DNA from: Malania oleifera
Lineage: Eukaryota; Streptophyta; Magnoliopsida; Santalales; Ximeniaceae
Direction of reading: 5' to 3'
DNA: 64,000 nucleotides
Assembly (NCBI RefSeq): GCF_029873635.1
Contig: NC_080417.1
Coordinates: 34,770,214-34,834,213, forward strand
Below are positions 34,610 to 46,559 of this stretch, piece by piece. The first letter of the stretch is position 1, and each line of letters begins with the position of its first letter. The translations under genes were made by a program, and so were the position numbers. The notes below the pieces were generated by a model. It was not told the DNA's origin. It worked only from the letters and a program-made list of their open reading frames with translations, and did no database searches.

Positions 34610-35170
34610 ATCTCCCCCTTTTTTATGATGACAAACATGGAGCAAAAATGAGTAAGCCTTAATAAGACTCCCACTTACAATAAGCATCAACTTAACAATA
34701 TTTGAAAAGTAGTGTTAGTATTCATATAATCATATATCATGAATGCATACTAACTCAGTGTACATTTCAAAGATCAATTTCAATATCATGCTCATATGTC
34801 AAGATTATTATCAATGTTAAGCTTAATATCACATCATATTAGAATTCAGGATCATGCTCAAATTTTTACTAACTCATAGTGAGCTAATATTCAACAATTC
34901 ATAATATTTGGCAATATACATGCTTAGGTATGTACTATCATGCTCAGTTTTTGCCCAAAATTTCTCCTCTTTTGACATCAATAAAAAAAAGTAAGATATC
35001 AAGAAAAACATATAAATACCAAGGCAATGAGCAACCATAAGAAAAAGATAAATATCATGTATCATGCTTAAACAGATAGGTAATAAGTCAAAAAAAAAAA
35101 GTAAAAACAAAAACAACATAAAAAAAAGTTGTTTATAATACAACCACAGATTGTTCAATCAAAAGTAAAT
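34610..35170 (-). other. 3' untranslated region and polypurine tracts of F
   Basis: On the minus strand the tract AAAAAAGGGGGAGAT (34610-34625) abuts the LTR, and a second GATGTCAAAAGAGGAGAAA lies at 34963-34981. Repeated purine tracts ahead of the 3' LTR are a known Sirevirus trait. A hydrophobic 94-codon minus frame (34874-35158) is made of A/T-rich low-complexity sequence and is not called a gene. Confidence 0.6.
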
Positions 35171-35617
35171 CTATGCATCTCTAGTATCTGCATCATCATC
35201 TTCTTCTTCTTATTCATCTTCTCCTTCTTCTTCATCACCAAAACTGGTTTCCATCAGAGCCTTGCCATGTGAAGAGGATGTGTTGGCCATGTGTTGTTCA
35301 ATCCGGCCAAGTCGTTGGTTGAGAGAAGTGAAGTTTGCTTGAAGAGATGCATAATGTTCTTGAAGGGAGTTATAGCTAGAATGCAATTCTGCACTGAAAT
35401 CAGTAAACTGCTGATGAAAGGCAATGAACCGTGAAGGTGCATCTTCTTGAGGAGTAGGGTGCTGAGCTAGTTATTGAACTTGAGGTTAAGCTGATTCAGG
35501 AGCTTGTCTGCGGTGTTGACCATGTTTAGGAACCCATTCTTGGTCCCGTTTCTCATAACCCATTTGTTTTAGTGTTATACCAGAGAAAAGGTCATAATGG
35601 GTTTTCTTTGTAAACAT
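35171..35617 (-). pseudogene. Small extra ORF downstream of pol in Sirevirus F, with coiled-coil look and acidic tail
   Basis: From ATG 35617 to TAA 35171 there are 149 codons in one frame, with in-frame TAA and TAG stops that each differ from a Gln or Glu codon by one base (for example inside the Q-rich stretch near 35490). The start MFTKKTHYDLFSG has a stop two codons upstream, so the start is well set. Middle residues (FHQQFTDFSAELHSSY..LQEHYASLQANFTSL) have heptad-like spacing. The tail is SFGDEEEGEDE...EEDDDAD. It lies in sense with pol, ~320 bp after RNase H. Sireviruses may carry an extra or envelope-like ORF here; identity with that is inferred, and no transmembrane segment is seen in this frame. 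Confidence 0.45.
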
Positions 35618-35939
35618 GGATTAAGGAGTGGATACACCCAGAGTCAAGAGTAGGAGAAGAGATAAACAGAGTCAGGAGACTGAGGGTTTGAAAAGTTAGG
35701 GTTTTGTGCACTATCGGTATTTAACTACCGTAAGTCAGTCGAATGAGCCCGATACGTTAATCTCCTGACTAGTGTACCCTTGCATATTTTCTCTAGGCAG
35801 TAGCGAGTTAGTCAACTACGACTTAAGAGTCAGTTGCCTGACAAGCTTGTCCTTCAATATGTACTTGGCCACTTATCCATTTTCCTCTTTAAACAACTTC
35901 TCTACTATGTAAAAACCCTAGTTCACGTCTTATAGATAT

Positions 35940-37320
35940 AAATCTGTCTTATGAAAGAGGTTTGAAAAATATATCAGGTAATTGATCACTTGTATTTACG
36001 AACTCAAGTGTAATGTCTTCTTTTTGCACATGATCTCTTAAGAAATGATACCTAATATCAATATGCTTGGTTCTTGAATGATATATGGGATTTTAGGAGA
36101 TATTAATGGCACTGGTATTATCACATTTTATAGGTATAGTCGAATATTCCAAATTAAAATCCTTTAATTGTTGCTTCATATAGAGTGTTTGTGCTCAATA
36201 GCTACCTAATGCCACATACTTGCCTTCCACAGTAGATAGGGCTAAAAAATTTTGTTTCTTGGAGAACCAAGACACAAGATATCTTCCTAGAAAGTGACAA
36301 GTACCACTTGTGCTTTTCCAATCAATTTTACATCCAGTATAGTCCGCATCTGAATAAATGATCATTTCAAAGCCTATGTCTTTAGGATACCATAGACCTA
36401 AGTCGATAGTACCTATCATATATCTTAATTTTCTTTTGATGTCTATTTGGTGTGATTCCTTAACGGCTGCTTGAAATTGGGCACACATACATACATTGAA
36501 CATAATGTCTGGTCTACTGGCTATTAAGTATACTTCCTATCATACCTTGGTTGTATTTCACATCTACCGGTTTTCCTTTTTCATCTTTATCAAGACTTAT
36601 TGACATACTCATAGGAGTCCCTAAAGGTTTTCCACCTTCCATATCAAATTTCTTAATCAAGTCTCTTATGTATTTTGTCTAATTTATGAAAGTTCCATTT
36701 TTGGCTTGCTTAATTTGAAGTCCTAGGAAGTAAGTCAACTCTCCCATCATACTCATCTCAAATTCATCCTGCATGCACTTTGCAAAGTTTTTGCATAGTT
36801 CTTCATTTGTAGCAGCGAAAATGATATCATCCACATATATTTGAATAATAAGCATATCTTCATTTTAGATTGAATAAACAATGTGCTATCCACTTTTCCT
36901 CTAGAAAAGCCATTTTCCAATAGAAATCCACTCAAATGCTCATACCAAGCTCTAGGAGCTTGTTTTAATCCATATAATACTTTTGTTAATCTAAGCACAT
37001 AATCTGAGTAATGAACATCCTCAAATCTTGGAGGTTGTGCTACATAAACTTCTTCATTTATAAATCCATTTTAAGAATGCACTTTTCATATCCATTTGAT
37101 AAAGTTTAAATTCTTTGTGAGATGCATAAGCTAATAACATTCTTATTGCTTCCATTCTAGCTATGGGAGCAAATGTCTCATCATAGTCTATTCTTTCTTC
37201 TTGATTATATCCTTGAGCAACAAGTCTAGCCTTCTTACGCACTACAATTCCGTTTTCATCCTTTTTATTCCTAAATACCGATTTGGTTCCTATTACTGAA
37301 TGGTCAACAGGTTTAGGAAC
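35940..37320 (-). pseudogene. F reverse transcriptase and RNase H remnant
   Basis: RT begins with [29 protein letters not shown] (37235-37130), then KVLYGLKQAPRAWYE (36990-36940). The YVDD region near 36830 is frameshifted: the catalytic segment reads MWMISF in the open frame and YVDD in the neighbouring one. RNase H (36503-35945) keeps YSDADY, GTCHFLG and SWFSKKQN and ends at the IFFKPLS block. Stops at 36865, 36506 and 36192 break the frame. Confidence 0.8.
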
Positions 37321-38400
37321 TAATTTCCAAACTTTTTTCTTTCAAATTGATTTAGTTCTTCTTGTATGGCTATTATCCATGACTCCTCATTTAAAGCTTC
37401 ATCTATGTTTTAGAATTTTTTCTTGAGATAAAAAAGCATAGTGATTACACAAATTTTTCAATCAGGATCTGGTAGATACTCCTCGTGAAGGTTCACCAAT
37501 GATTTGGTTCTTTGGGTGATTTCTCACAAACTTCCATTCTTTAGGTAATTCTGTTTGGTCTAAAGGTCTATCATCTGAAGTTAAACTCGGTTCTTTGTTC
37601 TCATTCTTTACTTCTTAAAATTTTAAGTCATCTAGAGTTTCCTTAATTTCAATTTCTTCAATCTCTGGTGGTTTTGAGAATGGATTCGCTTCATCAAAGG
37701 CTACATGTATTGATTCTATGATTGTGAAAGTCCGTTTGTTATAGACTCTTAAAGCTTTACTATTCAATGCATATCCTAAGAATATTCCTTCGTCTAATTT
37801 TGCATCAAATTTTCCTAAGTCCTCTTTATTATTTAATACAAAACACTTACATCCAAATACATGAAAACAAGATATGTTACGCCTTCTTCCTTTCCATAAT
37901 TCATAGGGGGTCTTTTCTAGGCTTGATCTTAGAGAAACTCTATTCATCACATAACAGGCGGTATTTACCGCTTCAGCCCAAAAGTACTTAGGTAAATTAT
38001 GTTCATTTAACATAGTTCTAGCCATTTCTTGGAGCAATCTATTTTTCCTTCCAACAACTCCATTTTTTTGAGGAGTTCAAGGAGCCAAAAAATTGTGGGC
38101 TATTCCATATTCATTATAGAATTTTTCAAATTCTTTATTTTTGAATTCTCTTCCTTGATCACTTCTTATGTTTAGAACTCCATACCCTTTTTCATTTTGG
38201 TGCTTCTTGCACAAGTTTATTAACATCTTCCAAGCTTCATCTTTAGAGGCCAAGAAGAGTACCCAGGTGAACCTGGAGTAGTCATCAACAATGACGAAAG
38301 CATACTGCTTTCCTCCTATACTTTGTGTTCTAGAAGGACCAAACAAATCTAAGTGGATAAATTCTAAGGGCCTACTAGTGGAAATATGTTTCTTCATTTT
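37321..38400 (-). pseudogene. F integrase remnant
   Basis: The core starts in the STSRPLEFIHLDLFGPS block (first catalytic Asp, 38397-38340), with the second Asp in RSDQGREFKNKEFE (38175-38130). The glutamate region lies across a stop (TGA near 38078) and a frame break before MLQEMARTML (38037). The C-terminal part (38037-37615) contains the HVFGCKCFVLNNKE and FLGYALNSKA blocks seen in Sirevirus integrases. Confidence 0.8.
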
Positions 38401-38436
38401 AAACTTTTTTTAGTTTGCTTCCCAAGTTGGCAAGCA

Positions 38437-38973
38437 TCACAAATTTTTTTCTTTTATAAACTTTGTGCTGGGCAGACCTTTAACTAAGTTCTCTTTAGCT
38501 AATTTAGATAATAAATCCATACTAACGTGTCCTACTCTTATATGCCACTGCCAGCTGGCTTCATTCATGGCTATTAGGCATGTGACTTCTTGAGATATCA
38601 AATTTTCAAAATTTATGCAATACACATTGTCAACTCTATTAGCAATGAACAAGGTATCATGCTTTTCTTGATTTTCAACTACATATTTGTCTTGTTTAAA
38701 GATGACATCAAATCCTTTATCACTTAATTGACTAATGTTAAGTAGATTATGTTTTAACCCATCAACTAATAAGACATCATCAATAGTTATGAAGGGTTCT
38801 TTACCTACTTTTCTGATGCCAATAATTCTACCTTTAGCGTTGTCTCTGAAGGTGACATATCCACCATCCTTTTGTATAAATGTGGTGAATTTTGACTTGT
38901 CTTCGGTCATATTTCTTGAACATGCACTATCCACATACCATTTTTCTTTTGATGGAGTGGTCCCAAAACACAC
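38437..38973 (-). pseudogene. F protease and integrase zinc-finger segment
   Basis: The protease site reads DSACS (DSG with Gly changed to Ala), followed by VTFRDNAKGRIIGIRKVG and LKHNLLNISQLSDKGFDV, the standard copia linker to integrase. The HHCC finger starts WHIRVGHVSMDLL (~38555) and is broken downstream of KEKNL (38437), before its second Cys. This is one open frame of 178 codons. Confidence 0.8.
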
Positions 38974-38986
38974 CTACAAGAAGGGT

Positions 38987-39298
38987 TCAAGGTGTTACTT
39001 TTGGTACCCAAGCCTTCTTAAGTCTTTTAGATTCAATTTTAGCTTCAGTTTTGACTCTCCATACTTTCTTGATTTTAACATTTTTTCTTTTAAATGAACA
39101 ATCAAACTTTATGTGTCCCTTTTTCTTACATAGGAAGCAAGTAGTATGTTTATATGCATTTGTGGAAGATGTACTAGCAAAGTATTTTGATGCCTTTACA
39201 AAGTACCTCATGTAGAGATTCTTTTTCTTTTTGTTTTCAACTCCATTGAATCCTATTCCTTCCTTATCCAAGAACATTCTTTGTGATCCAATCAGTTT
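38987..39298 (-). pseudogene. F gag C-terminal part with zinc knuckle, cut by element G
   Basis: The CFLCKKKGHIKFDC zinc knuckle (CX2CX4HX4C) lies at ~39095-39135. It is preceded by EGIGFNGVENKKKK, which parallels the second gag knuckle region of C (56640-56800). The frame enters G exactly at 39298, so the N-terminal gag is displaced to the right of the window. Confidence 0.8.
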
Positions 39299-42200
39299 TG
39301 TAGACACCCTAATTTTTACCAGGCCTTCTTGAAAAGACCTGGTGTAGTGGAATTGACTTTAAGTCTAATTGAAATCTTGTTTGTTTCAACTGTTGGCTTT
39401 ACAAGGCTTAAAATCTTGTTATCTTGTTTTGATGCTAACAAACAAGTGAAATTTAATGTATTTGTGTGAGTAATGATATTTTAGGGCTTATATATGAGAA
39501 AGCAAAGGTCAAAGTGCTCAAGAGGATCAAATGAAGCTTAAAAGAGTCCAAGCATGGATTTAAAGATGATATACTAAATCTTGAAGAATATGAAGACATG
39601 AATGAGTTGTTGAAAGCCAAGGAATACTAAAAGATCCAAAGAAAGGCAAAGTGATAAAGCTCAAAGTTTGAAAGCTTGAAGAAAAGATGGAAGCTTGAAG
39701 AAACAAAACATGAGGACTTAAGAATGAAAAAAGTTTTAGAAGTTTTCATGTAAGTACTTTAAATGTTTAAAATATCGTTTGCAATATTTTGAAGCTCTTA
39801 GGTTAACTTCTTGGACCTAAATACCTTTTAAAATATCTTTAAAATAATTTTATAAAGTCAAAAATTATTTTAAAAGGGTTAGAATCATTTTTGGAATAAA
39901 AAGCACCAAAAAGGGTTTTTCTGTTTGTTGTCAGTTTTTATACATCCGTATTCAGGTATATTTTTCACTATCAAAAATTCATTATTTTAAAAAATTATGA
40001 ACATAAAAGTTGTAGGATTTTCTTTTAGCTTTCATTTGACACCAAGAACACCTAATTTGGAGTTATAAAGAAAAAGTTATGATTAAAACACTAAAATGGG
40101 GTCACTGCTGTCAGTCAACTGAACACTGTTCACGGGAGGGACTTCAGATGACTGAACAGATGACTTCGGTCGACTGAAGAATAAGTTTAGCTGACTAAAG
40201 TATTTCTAGAACAGGCAGAAAGTTGCAGCAGTGAGTTCAGTCGACTAAACTTGTGACTTTAGTCAACTGAACTTGCGACATCAGTCAACTGAACCCTACT
40301 TCAGATGACTGACCTTGTATCCAACTCTATTTTAAAGGGGTTTAAGGAACTTCAGTTGACTGACCACGACACTTCAGTCAACTGAACTCTGTTCAACGGG
40401 ACAATTTTTCAAATTCTAATATTTTAAAATATAGCCATTTGAGCTCCAAACTTTCTATAATATTGGGAAACACTTAAAGGAAACTTTTGCAACATGGAAA
40501 CAAGTTTGAAAGTCTATAAATACATGGTTTTGCAAATCAAAACACATCCAAGAATTGAAAAATCTGCTTGTAAAGCTGAAAGCACTCTTGTTCTTCCAAA
40601 AAGCTCTCTTGCTCACTCATTGCAAATCTATTTTGCTGAGAAATTCTGAAGTGCTAATTCTTCCTCCTTTGAATTCCTACTTCTAATCCTCTTCTAAGAA
40701 GGATATTGGTGAATTTTACACTTGAGCTTTATTGTATTTCATATTGATATTTTACATTCAAAGTATATAGTGCTGAAATTGTACTAACTTGCTCTTTGAG
40801 AGAGTCTACTTGTATGCAAATCTTATCTTGTGTTTCTTGTAGTTCTTTGATGTTCCAAGGGTCATTTGGATCGTTGGCTAAGCAAGGGGACATTGCTTAG
40901 AGAGGCGGATTCTAGCCTATGTAAGGAGTGACCGAACGAGGGAATATCGTTTGGAGAAGGCGGGCTCTAGCCTTAACCAAGGAGTGTTGTAATCGGTGTT
41001 GTTTCACCCGTCAACGAAACTGAACTAGTGAATCCTTTAGTGGTTTACCAAAGGCGAGGACGTAGGCTGGGTATAAGCCGAACCTCGTAAAAATCTCCAT
41101 CTCATTCTCTCCTTCCCTTACTCTTTATTTTTAGCATATTTAAATTGTGTGGATGGTTTAAAATTTGGGAATCATATAAACTACATATATTTGGAAAATC
41201 AAACAAACTTAAGGTTTAATTTTGATTTGGGTTATGGAAATCGAAAGGGAGTACGTTGGTGACACCATATCTTGCGGAAACCTTACGGGAGTACGTTACT
41301 TGATTAACATCCCAAAGATAAATTTACCAAGAGTTTATTTGAGTTCTAAATATTTGGAAAGAGTGATTTGATTCATCTATACAGGGCTTTACATCAGCAA
41401 GCATAAATTTTCATTCACTACAGGGCTTGGTTCAAATTTGGCAAATATAAACAAACAACCATCTTTAGTTGTTATATTACCAAAGTGCTGAATACTTTCT
41501 ATCTTGGTTTGGTTGTTTGTTGTTTGACTTATACTTGGAAAATAAATTGATTGTTTGGTTTGAAGATTGCGTTTAATTGATTGGTTGTTTAATTAAGTTG
41601 TTGTGTGATTGGTGAAATTAAACAAATAAGTTAAAAGAAAGTTTTAAAAGCCAATTCACCCCCCCTCTTGGGAAGCTATTCCTAATTTCATCAACTTTGA
41701 AAGATTAGAGTCTCATTTTGAAATCCCAGTAATTTCAAGATAGTCTCGCAATTACAGTTTGAGTCCCGATATTTTAGGAAAGTTTTCAGTCCTTTGTATG
41801 CCAAGCTTTTATAAAAATTTCTTTTGTTGCAAAATTAATCTCCTTTCTTAAATTCGAGGATCATAAAATAAATCATGTCCAGATGTCAAACATTCTTAAA
41901 CTGAGCCCTTTGTGGTCTTAGAGTCTATTTCATTCTTTCAAAATAAGTCCCGATGATCCAAATGAATTTTGAATTTTCACTTTTAGTCGAGGGCTTTAAG
42001 TTGAGTCTTTTATCTCTTTTATTTTTAAAGTTCATAAATTTGAGTTAATTGCAAAATCGGTCTCTTTTAAATTTCACAAAAGGTTCCACAAATAATCCCC
42101 TCATTGGTCAGGTGGTGTTTTCTTGAACTTCAAAAATTAAGTCATGTTTAAAAATTGAGTTTCAACTAGGGATTTTAAAATTGTCAATTGGATTGTTAAT

Positions 42201-43874
42201 TGAGTGGGTCCTTAGGAGCTGGATGCTTTAGTTGGGGTCTTAAGGTCATTTTTAATGATTGGGTGTTTCAAGGCCAAAATTGTCTAGAGGTGACACATAG
42301 GATTGCAGTTGGAATATTTAAAAAGCGAGGTCACATTTTATTGAAAGGGGAGGGGGGCACATGCATGCAATATAGGGTATAGACTGAAGGCACAAGAGAA
42401 ATTAATATGACCAACATGCTGAAAATAAAAGCACCAAATATTGGAGTGTACAAATAATGGTTGCAGGAGGAAAACCCAGGGATACACCCATACAGAAAAT
42501 GACAAAATACAATAAAATGGAAAATATACACAAAATTCTATAAAAACAAAGATGCGAAGTCCTCCAATGCCATGTTGCCACCTGGACTTTCACTTGCGCA
42601 AAAGAAGCAACAGAAAGGGAGGCTTTGAGTGGAGCTGCAGAAGAGAGGGTTTCAGCCGCGGCGGCAATGACGTGAGAGGGCACGGTTAGGGTTTTACCTG
42701 CAGCTTCGATTTGAAAGAGAAAGGAGAAGAGAGGGTTGTGATGAGAGTTAGAAGAAGCACGAGGCTTTGTGTTCTATTTCGCCAAAGTAAGGCTTGGATG
42801 TAGAGGAGATGGTGGTTATGGAGCTTTCTCCCGGACGTGGTGGAGCTACAAGAGAAAGGGGGACCGCCATGGGAGGCTTTGAGTGGAGCTGCAGAAGAAA
42901 AGGAGTTGTTGGTGTCGTGGCTTCAGGCAAGAGAATCTATCAGGATGGTTTCTGCTAGGTAGGGCTGGGGGGGGGGGGGAGTGATTTGCAGAAGAGAAAA
43001 GAAAGGAAGAAGAGAAGGGAATAGGATAGCAAATTGGAGAAAAGAAACACAGAGGAGATTTTTTTTTTGGATCACCAGATGACTGACAAGTGGCGCCTCC
43101 TTTGTCCACACACACGCTTGGACCCATGTGGCTCTCTAGGAGCCCTTCGATCAGCACTCCTTGTTGACGGTCAAGATTGCATCATCTCACAAATCCTCAA
43201 CCCCGTTGGCTAGCCATTCATAAAGAGACACATGGCAAATGTTGGTTTTGACCCAGACCTTAAACCGGGTTAATCTGAGTTGACTAGTTTGTGTCCTCGA
43301 ATCGGTTGGGTCCATTAACCGATATGTAGCCGGTTTAATTTCAATAATTCATAATAAATTCAATAAAAACCATAAAAATTTACAAAAATCAACAAAAAAA
43401 TGTAGAAAAATCACAAACATATTTTTAGGCCTAGGAAGTCATTTCCATCCCAAACAATTTCCAAAAAACCTCTCAGAATAGTATTTTCCTACTCAAAAAA
43501 ACCTACAAATTTCAAAATCCCTAGGAGCATATTTTGTACCTTATTTTCTTGATTTTTCCATCTCGATGATTGCAACAAAGGGCATGGACTCTTCGAAGTA
43601 TTGGATTGCCCCGGTTATGAGGAACTACCTATATAGTATCCATTTTGTGCATTTTCTCTGATTTTCATGAGGGAGTAATTTTCAAAGGCTTATTAAATTT
43701 GTTTTGGGAAAATTTTTGATTAATTTGTTACCGTTCATAAGAATGGGCGTGTAGGGGGTGCTAATACCTTCCCCTCACGTAACCGTACTCTCAAACCCGA
43801 CTCTTGTGGCGCGAACCGATTCTACACCTAACAAGGTAGCAATCAAGTGTTCTAACCACACTTCAAAAGGTTAG
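39299..43874 (+). repeat. 5' LTR of G, interrupted by a solo LTR
   Basis: Own sequence is 39299-39390 and 41696-43874, ~2.27 kb. The first ~1 kb matches 51704-52689 closely. The rest includes two copies of GGGAGGCTTTGAGTGGAGCT (42617 and 42873), a poly-G run (42969-42979) and a TACCTTCCCCTCACGTAACC block near the end, a phrase common at the ends of such plant gypsy LTRs. Short open frames at 42200-43157 show no domain. Confidence 0.6.
39391..41690 (+). mobile_element. Solo Sirevirus LTR, 2300 bp, inside G's 5' LTR
   Basis: It starts TGTTGGCTTTACAAGGC and ends CCTAATTTCA. The exact duplication TCAAC is at 39386-39390 and 41691-41695. The cluster of about ten TTCAGTCGACTGAAC-type motifs is at 40110-40395. 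AGGAGTG..CGTTTGGAGAAGGCGGG repeats are at 40870-40990. The conserved GAGGACGTAGGCTGGG...CGAACCTCGTAAAAA module is at 41046-41095, then TTCACCCCCCCTCTTGGG near the end. No internal region. Confidence 0.88.
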
Positions 43875-43884
43875 TGGCGACTCC
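43875..43884 (+). other. Primer-binding-site-like motif of G
   Basis: TGGCGACTCC follows the 5' LTR. It is the form seen in Tat/Ogre-type gypsy elements, primed by tRNA-Arg. Only ten bases are clear. Confidence 0.5.
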
Positions 43885-43904
43885 ATCACACATTGTTTTT
43901 CACG

Positions 43905-46555
43905 AAAAATACTTTTTCTAGAATCTTAAACGAACTGATAAACCTAGGGTTAAGTTTACCTTTCCTTCCAAACCTCATAACCCCTTTTAACGGAGCTATC
44001 TTCAAAAATACATGATCACCAATATCAAATTCTAATTTCCTGTGGCGATTATCGACATAACTCTTTTGTCGGCTCTGAGCTACACTGATTTTATCTCTGA
44101 TGAGCCGAATCTTATCGTACGCTTGCTGCACAAGTTCTGGTCCCACAACTCGCCGCTCACCCATCTTGTCCCAATATAATGGAGAACGACATCTCCTACC
44201 GTACAGTGCCTCAAAAGGTGCCGTACCAATGCTGGTTTGATAACTGTTATTATACACGAACTCTACTGGTGGCATGAACTGAGTTCATCTACCCCCAAAG
44301 TCCAGTATGCATGCTCGAAGTATATCTTCTAATATCTGTATCGTCCTTTCAGTCTGTCCATCTGACTAAGAATGGAATGTCGTGCTAAAAGTCAACTAAG
44401 ACCCTAGAGCCTCCTGCAAACTCCTCCAGAAACGTGACGTGAAACGCGAGTCTCGATCTAACATTATAGACACAGGCACTCTGTGAGAATGGACTATCTC
44501 CTAAACATACATCTCTGCTAGACGGTTAAGGGGATAGTTGATCTTGATAGGTAGGAAATGGGCAGTCTTAGTCAACCAATCTACAATCACCCAAATCACA
44601 TTCTAGTCATGCGACACCGATGGCAGCCCTGAAATAAAGTCCATGGATATATGATCCCACTTCCACTCTGGGATAAATAGCGGCTGCAACTGACCCGCCG
44701 ACCTCTAATGCTCAGCTTTTACCCGCTGGCATGTCAAACATTGCACTACATACTCGGTAATCTCCTTCTTCATACCACTCCACTAGTAAAACTCTTGTAG
44801 ATCCCTGTACATTTTCGTACTGCCGGGATGAACTGTATACAAAGATCTATAAGCCTCCTCTAAAATAGTCTTCCTGATGTCAGTATTGGCAAGAACACAT
44901 AACTTAGAACGAAACCACAAAGCTCCATCATCTGATAAATGAAATTCCTCCCCTTGACCATTCTACACTCACACTAATACCTCTGCTAATTCTGGGTCTT
45001 CCTTCTAAGCAGCTTTAATTCTTTCCTGCAGAGTAGGTTGTGCCACTAAACTAGCGGTACATATTGGAGGATCACTCTCTACCAACTCTATGTCGAGTCT
45101 CTCCAGATCCATCATGATCAGATACTAGATCTCCATAGTTGCTAACAATGGTCTCGCAGACTTCCTGCTCAACATATCAGCTACTGCATTTCCTTTTCTT
45201 GGGTGATAACTGATGGTACAATCAAAATCTTTAATAATCTCTAACTACCTTCTCTGCCTCATATTTAGTCCCTTTTTAGTGAAGAAGTACTTCAGGCTCT
45301 TATGGTTGGAGAAAATTTCACATCGCTCGCCATACATATAATGCATCCAAATCTTCCATGCATGTACCACTGCAGCTTATTCAAGATCATGGGTAGGGTA
45401 GTTCTTTTCATATTCTTTCAACTGCTTGGAAGCATATGCTACCACTTTACCATGCTGAATTAGTACACAACCAAGTCCCTTCAAGGATGTATCACTATAA
45501 ATAGTATAACCCTCACCCCCTGACGGGATGATTAGCACTGGTACCGTGACAAGTCTCTACTTCAATTCCTGAAAACTCTACTCACAATTATCGTCCCATT
45601 CAAATATGACGTTTTTCCTAGTAAGTTGTGTTAGAGGCCCTGATAAAGCTAAGAATCCCTAAATAAAATGACGGTAATAACCAGCTAACCCCAAGAAACT
45701 CCTAATTTCCTAGATGTTCCTCAGTCTAGCCCAATTCACTACCTCATTAATCTTACTGGGATCCACAAAAATTCCATCTCCTGAGATAACATGCCCTAAA
45801 AGCACAACCTTCTTGAGCCAGAATTCACATTTACTGAACTTGGCATAGAACTTATTTTCCCTGAGCGTCTGCAAAACTTGTCTTAAATACATCTCATGCT
45901 CCTCATAGCTCCTCAAATATACCAGTACATCATCAATAAAAACATCAAAAAACTGGTCTAAATATGGATGGAAGATCCAATTCATTAAATCCATAAATAT
46001 CATAGGAGCATTCGTTAGACAAAACGGCATAACAAGAAACTCGTAATGTCCATACCTGGTCCTGAAAGCCGTCTTCGCTACATCTTTTGCTTTTACCTTT
46101 ACTTGATGGTAACCTGATTTGAGGTCAATCTTAGAATACACCCGTGTACCCTAGAGCTGATCAAATAAATCATCTATACAGGGTAGAGGATACTTGTTCT
46201 TGATAGTCACTTTGTTAATCTCCCTATAATCTATGCACATCCTCATAGACCCGTCCTTCTTCTTCACAAATAATACTGGGGCTCCCCATGGGGATACACT
46301 AGGTCGTATAAAACCCTTATCATGTAAATCTTGCAACTGATCTTTTAATTTTGCCAACTCTATTGGCGCCATTCGGTATGGTGCTTTAGAGGTCAGCGTT
46401 GTACCTGGAGGCAGATCAATGGAAAAATCTACCTCACGATAAGGTGGCAAGCCCGGTAATTCATCTGGAAACTCATCTATATATTCTTTCACTAATGGCA
46501 TATTAGTAAGCTTCAATTCATTCCTTGACATTTCCTTCACAAAGGCCACGAATCC
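43905..46555 (-). pseudogene. Gypsy H pol: RT, RNase H, integrase
   Basis: RT covers 46549-45700, with [30 protein letters not shown] and an intact FIDD box (~45930). A single stop (TAG at ~46150) splits it. RNase H lies in 45640-45200 with several stops (for example in the SDTSLKGLG and YAS..L blocks). The integrase finger and core occupy ~44820-44300, with TAA/TAG changes and a DRQTERTIQ-like stretch. The C-terminal part, FVYNNSYQTSIG...DHVFLKIAPLKG (44275-43905), is open until the break. It is more intact than gypsy I, but still coding-dead. Confidence 0.8.
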
Positions 46556-46559
46556 CTGA

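Larger units (their letters stand above)
28288..39298 (-). mobile_element. Sirevirus-type Ty1-copia element F (3' part; gag cut by element G)
   Basis: Minus-strand order: gag (truncated at 39298), protease, integrase, RT, RNase H, a small extra ORF, a long 3' untranslated region with purine tracts, then the 3' LTR (28288-34609, interrupted). The gag frame runs straight into element G, so the rest of F's 5' half should lie right of this window. Long LTRs, CCHC gag, post-pol ORF and repeated GGGGGAGA-like tracts near the LTR fit Sireviruses. The closest relative in the window is element C. Many stops and frameshifts show it is inactive. Confidence 0.75.

Noticed and set aside
34874..35158. Hydrophobic 94-codon minus frame after the extra ORF of F, which might be an envelope-like membrane segment
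   Set aside because: The hydrophobic run comes from A/T homopolymers (A10 and A8 runs on the plus strand), and the frame covers a purine tract of the 3' untranslated region. No family is recognised.
38735..39215. Plus-strand frames of 107-120 codons
   Set aside because: They are shadows of the minus-strand gag/protease of F, which has clear zinc-knuckle and DSG-type motifs.
42200..43157. Several 60-103 codon frames in G's 5' LTR
   Set aside because: All lie within the LTR, overlap each other on both strands and carry no motif.
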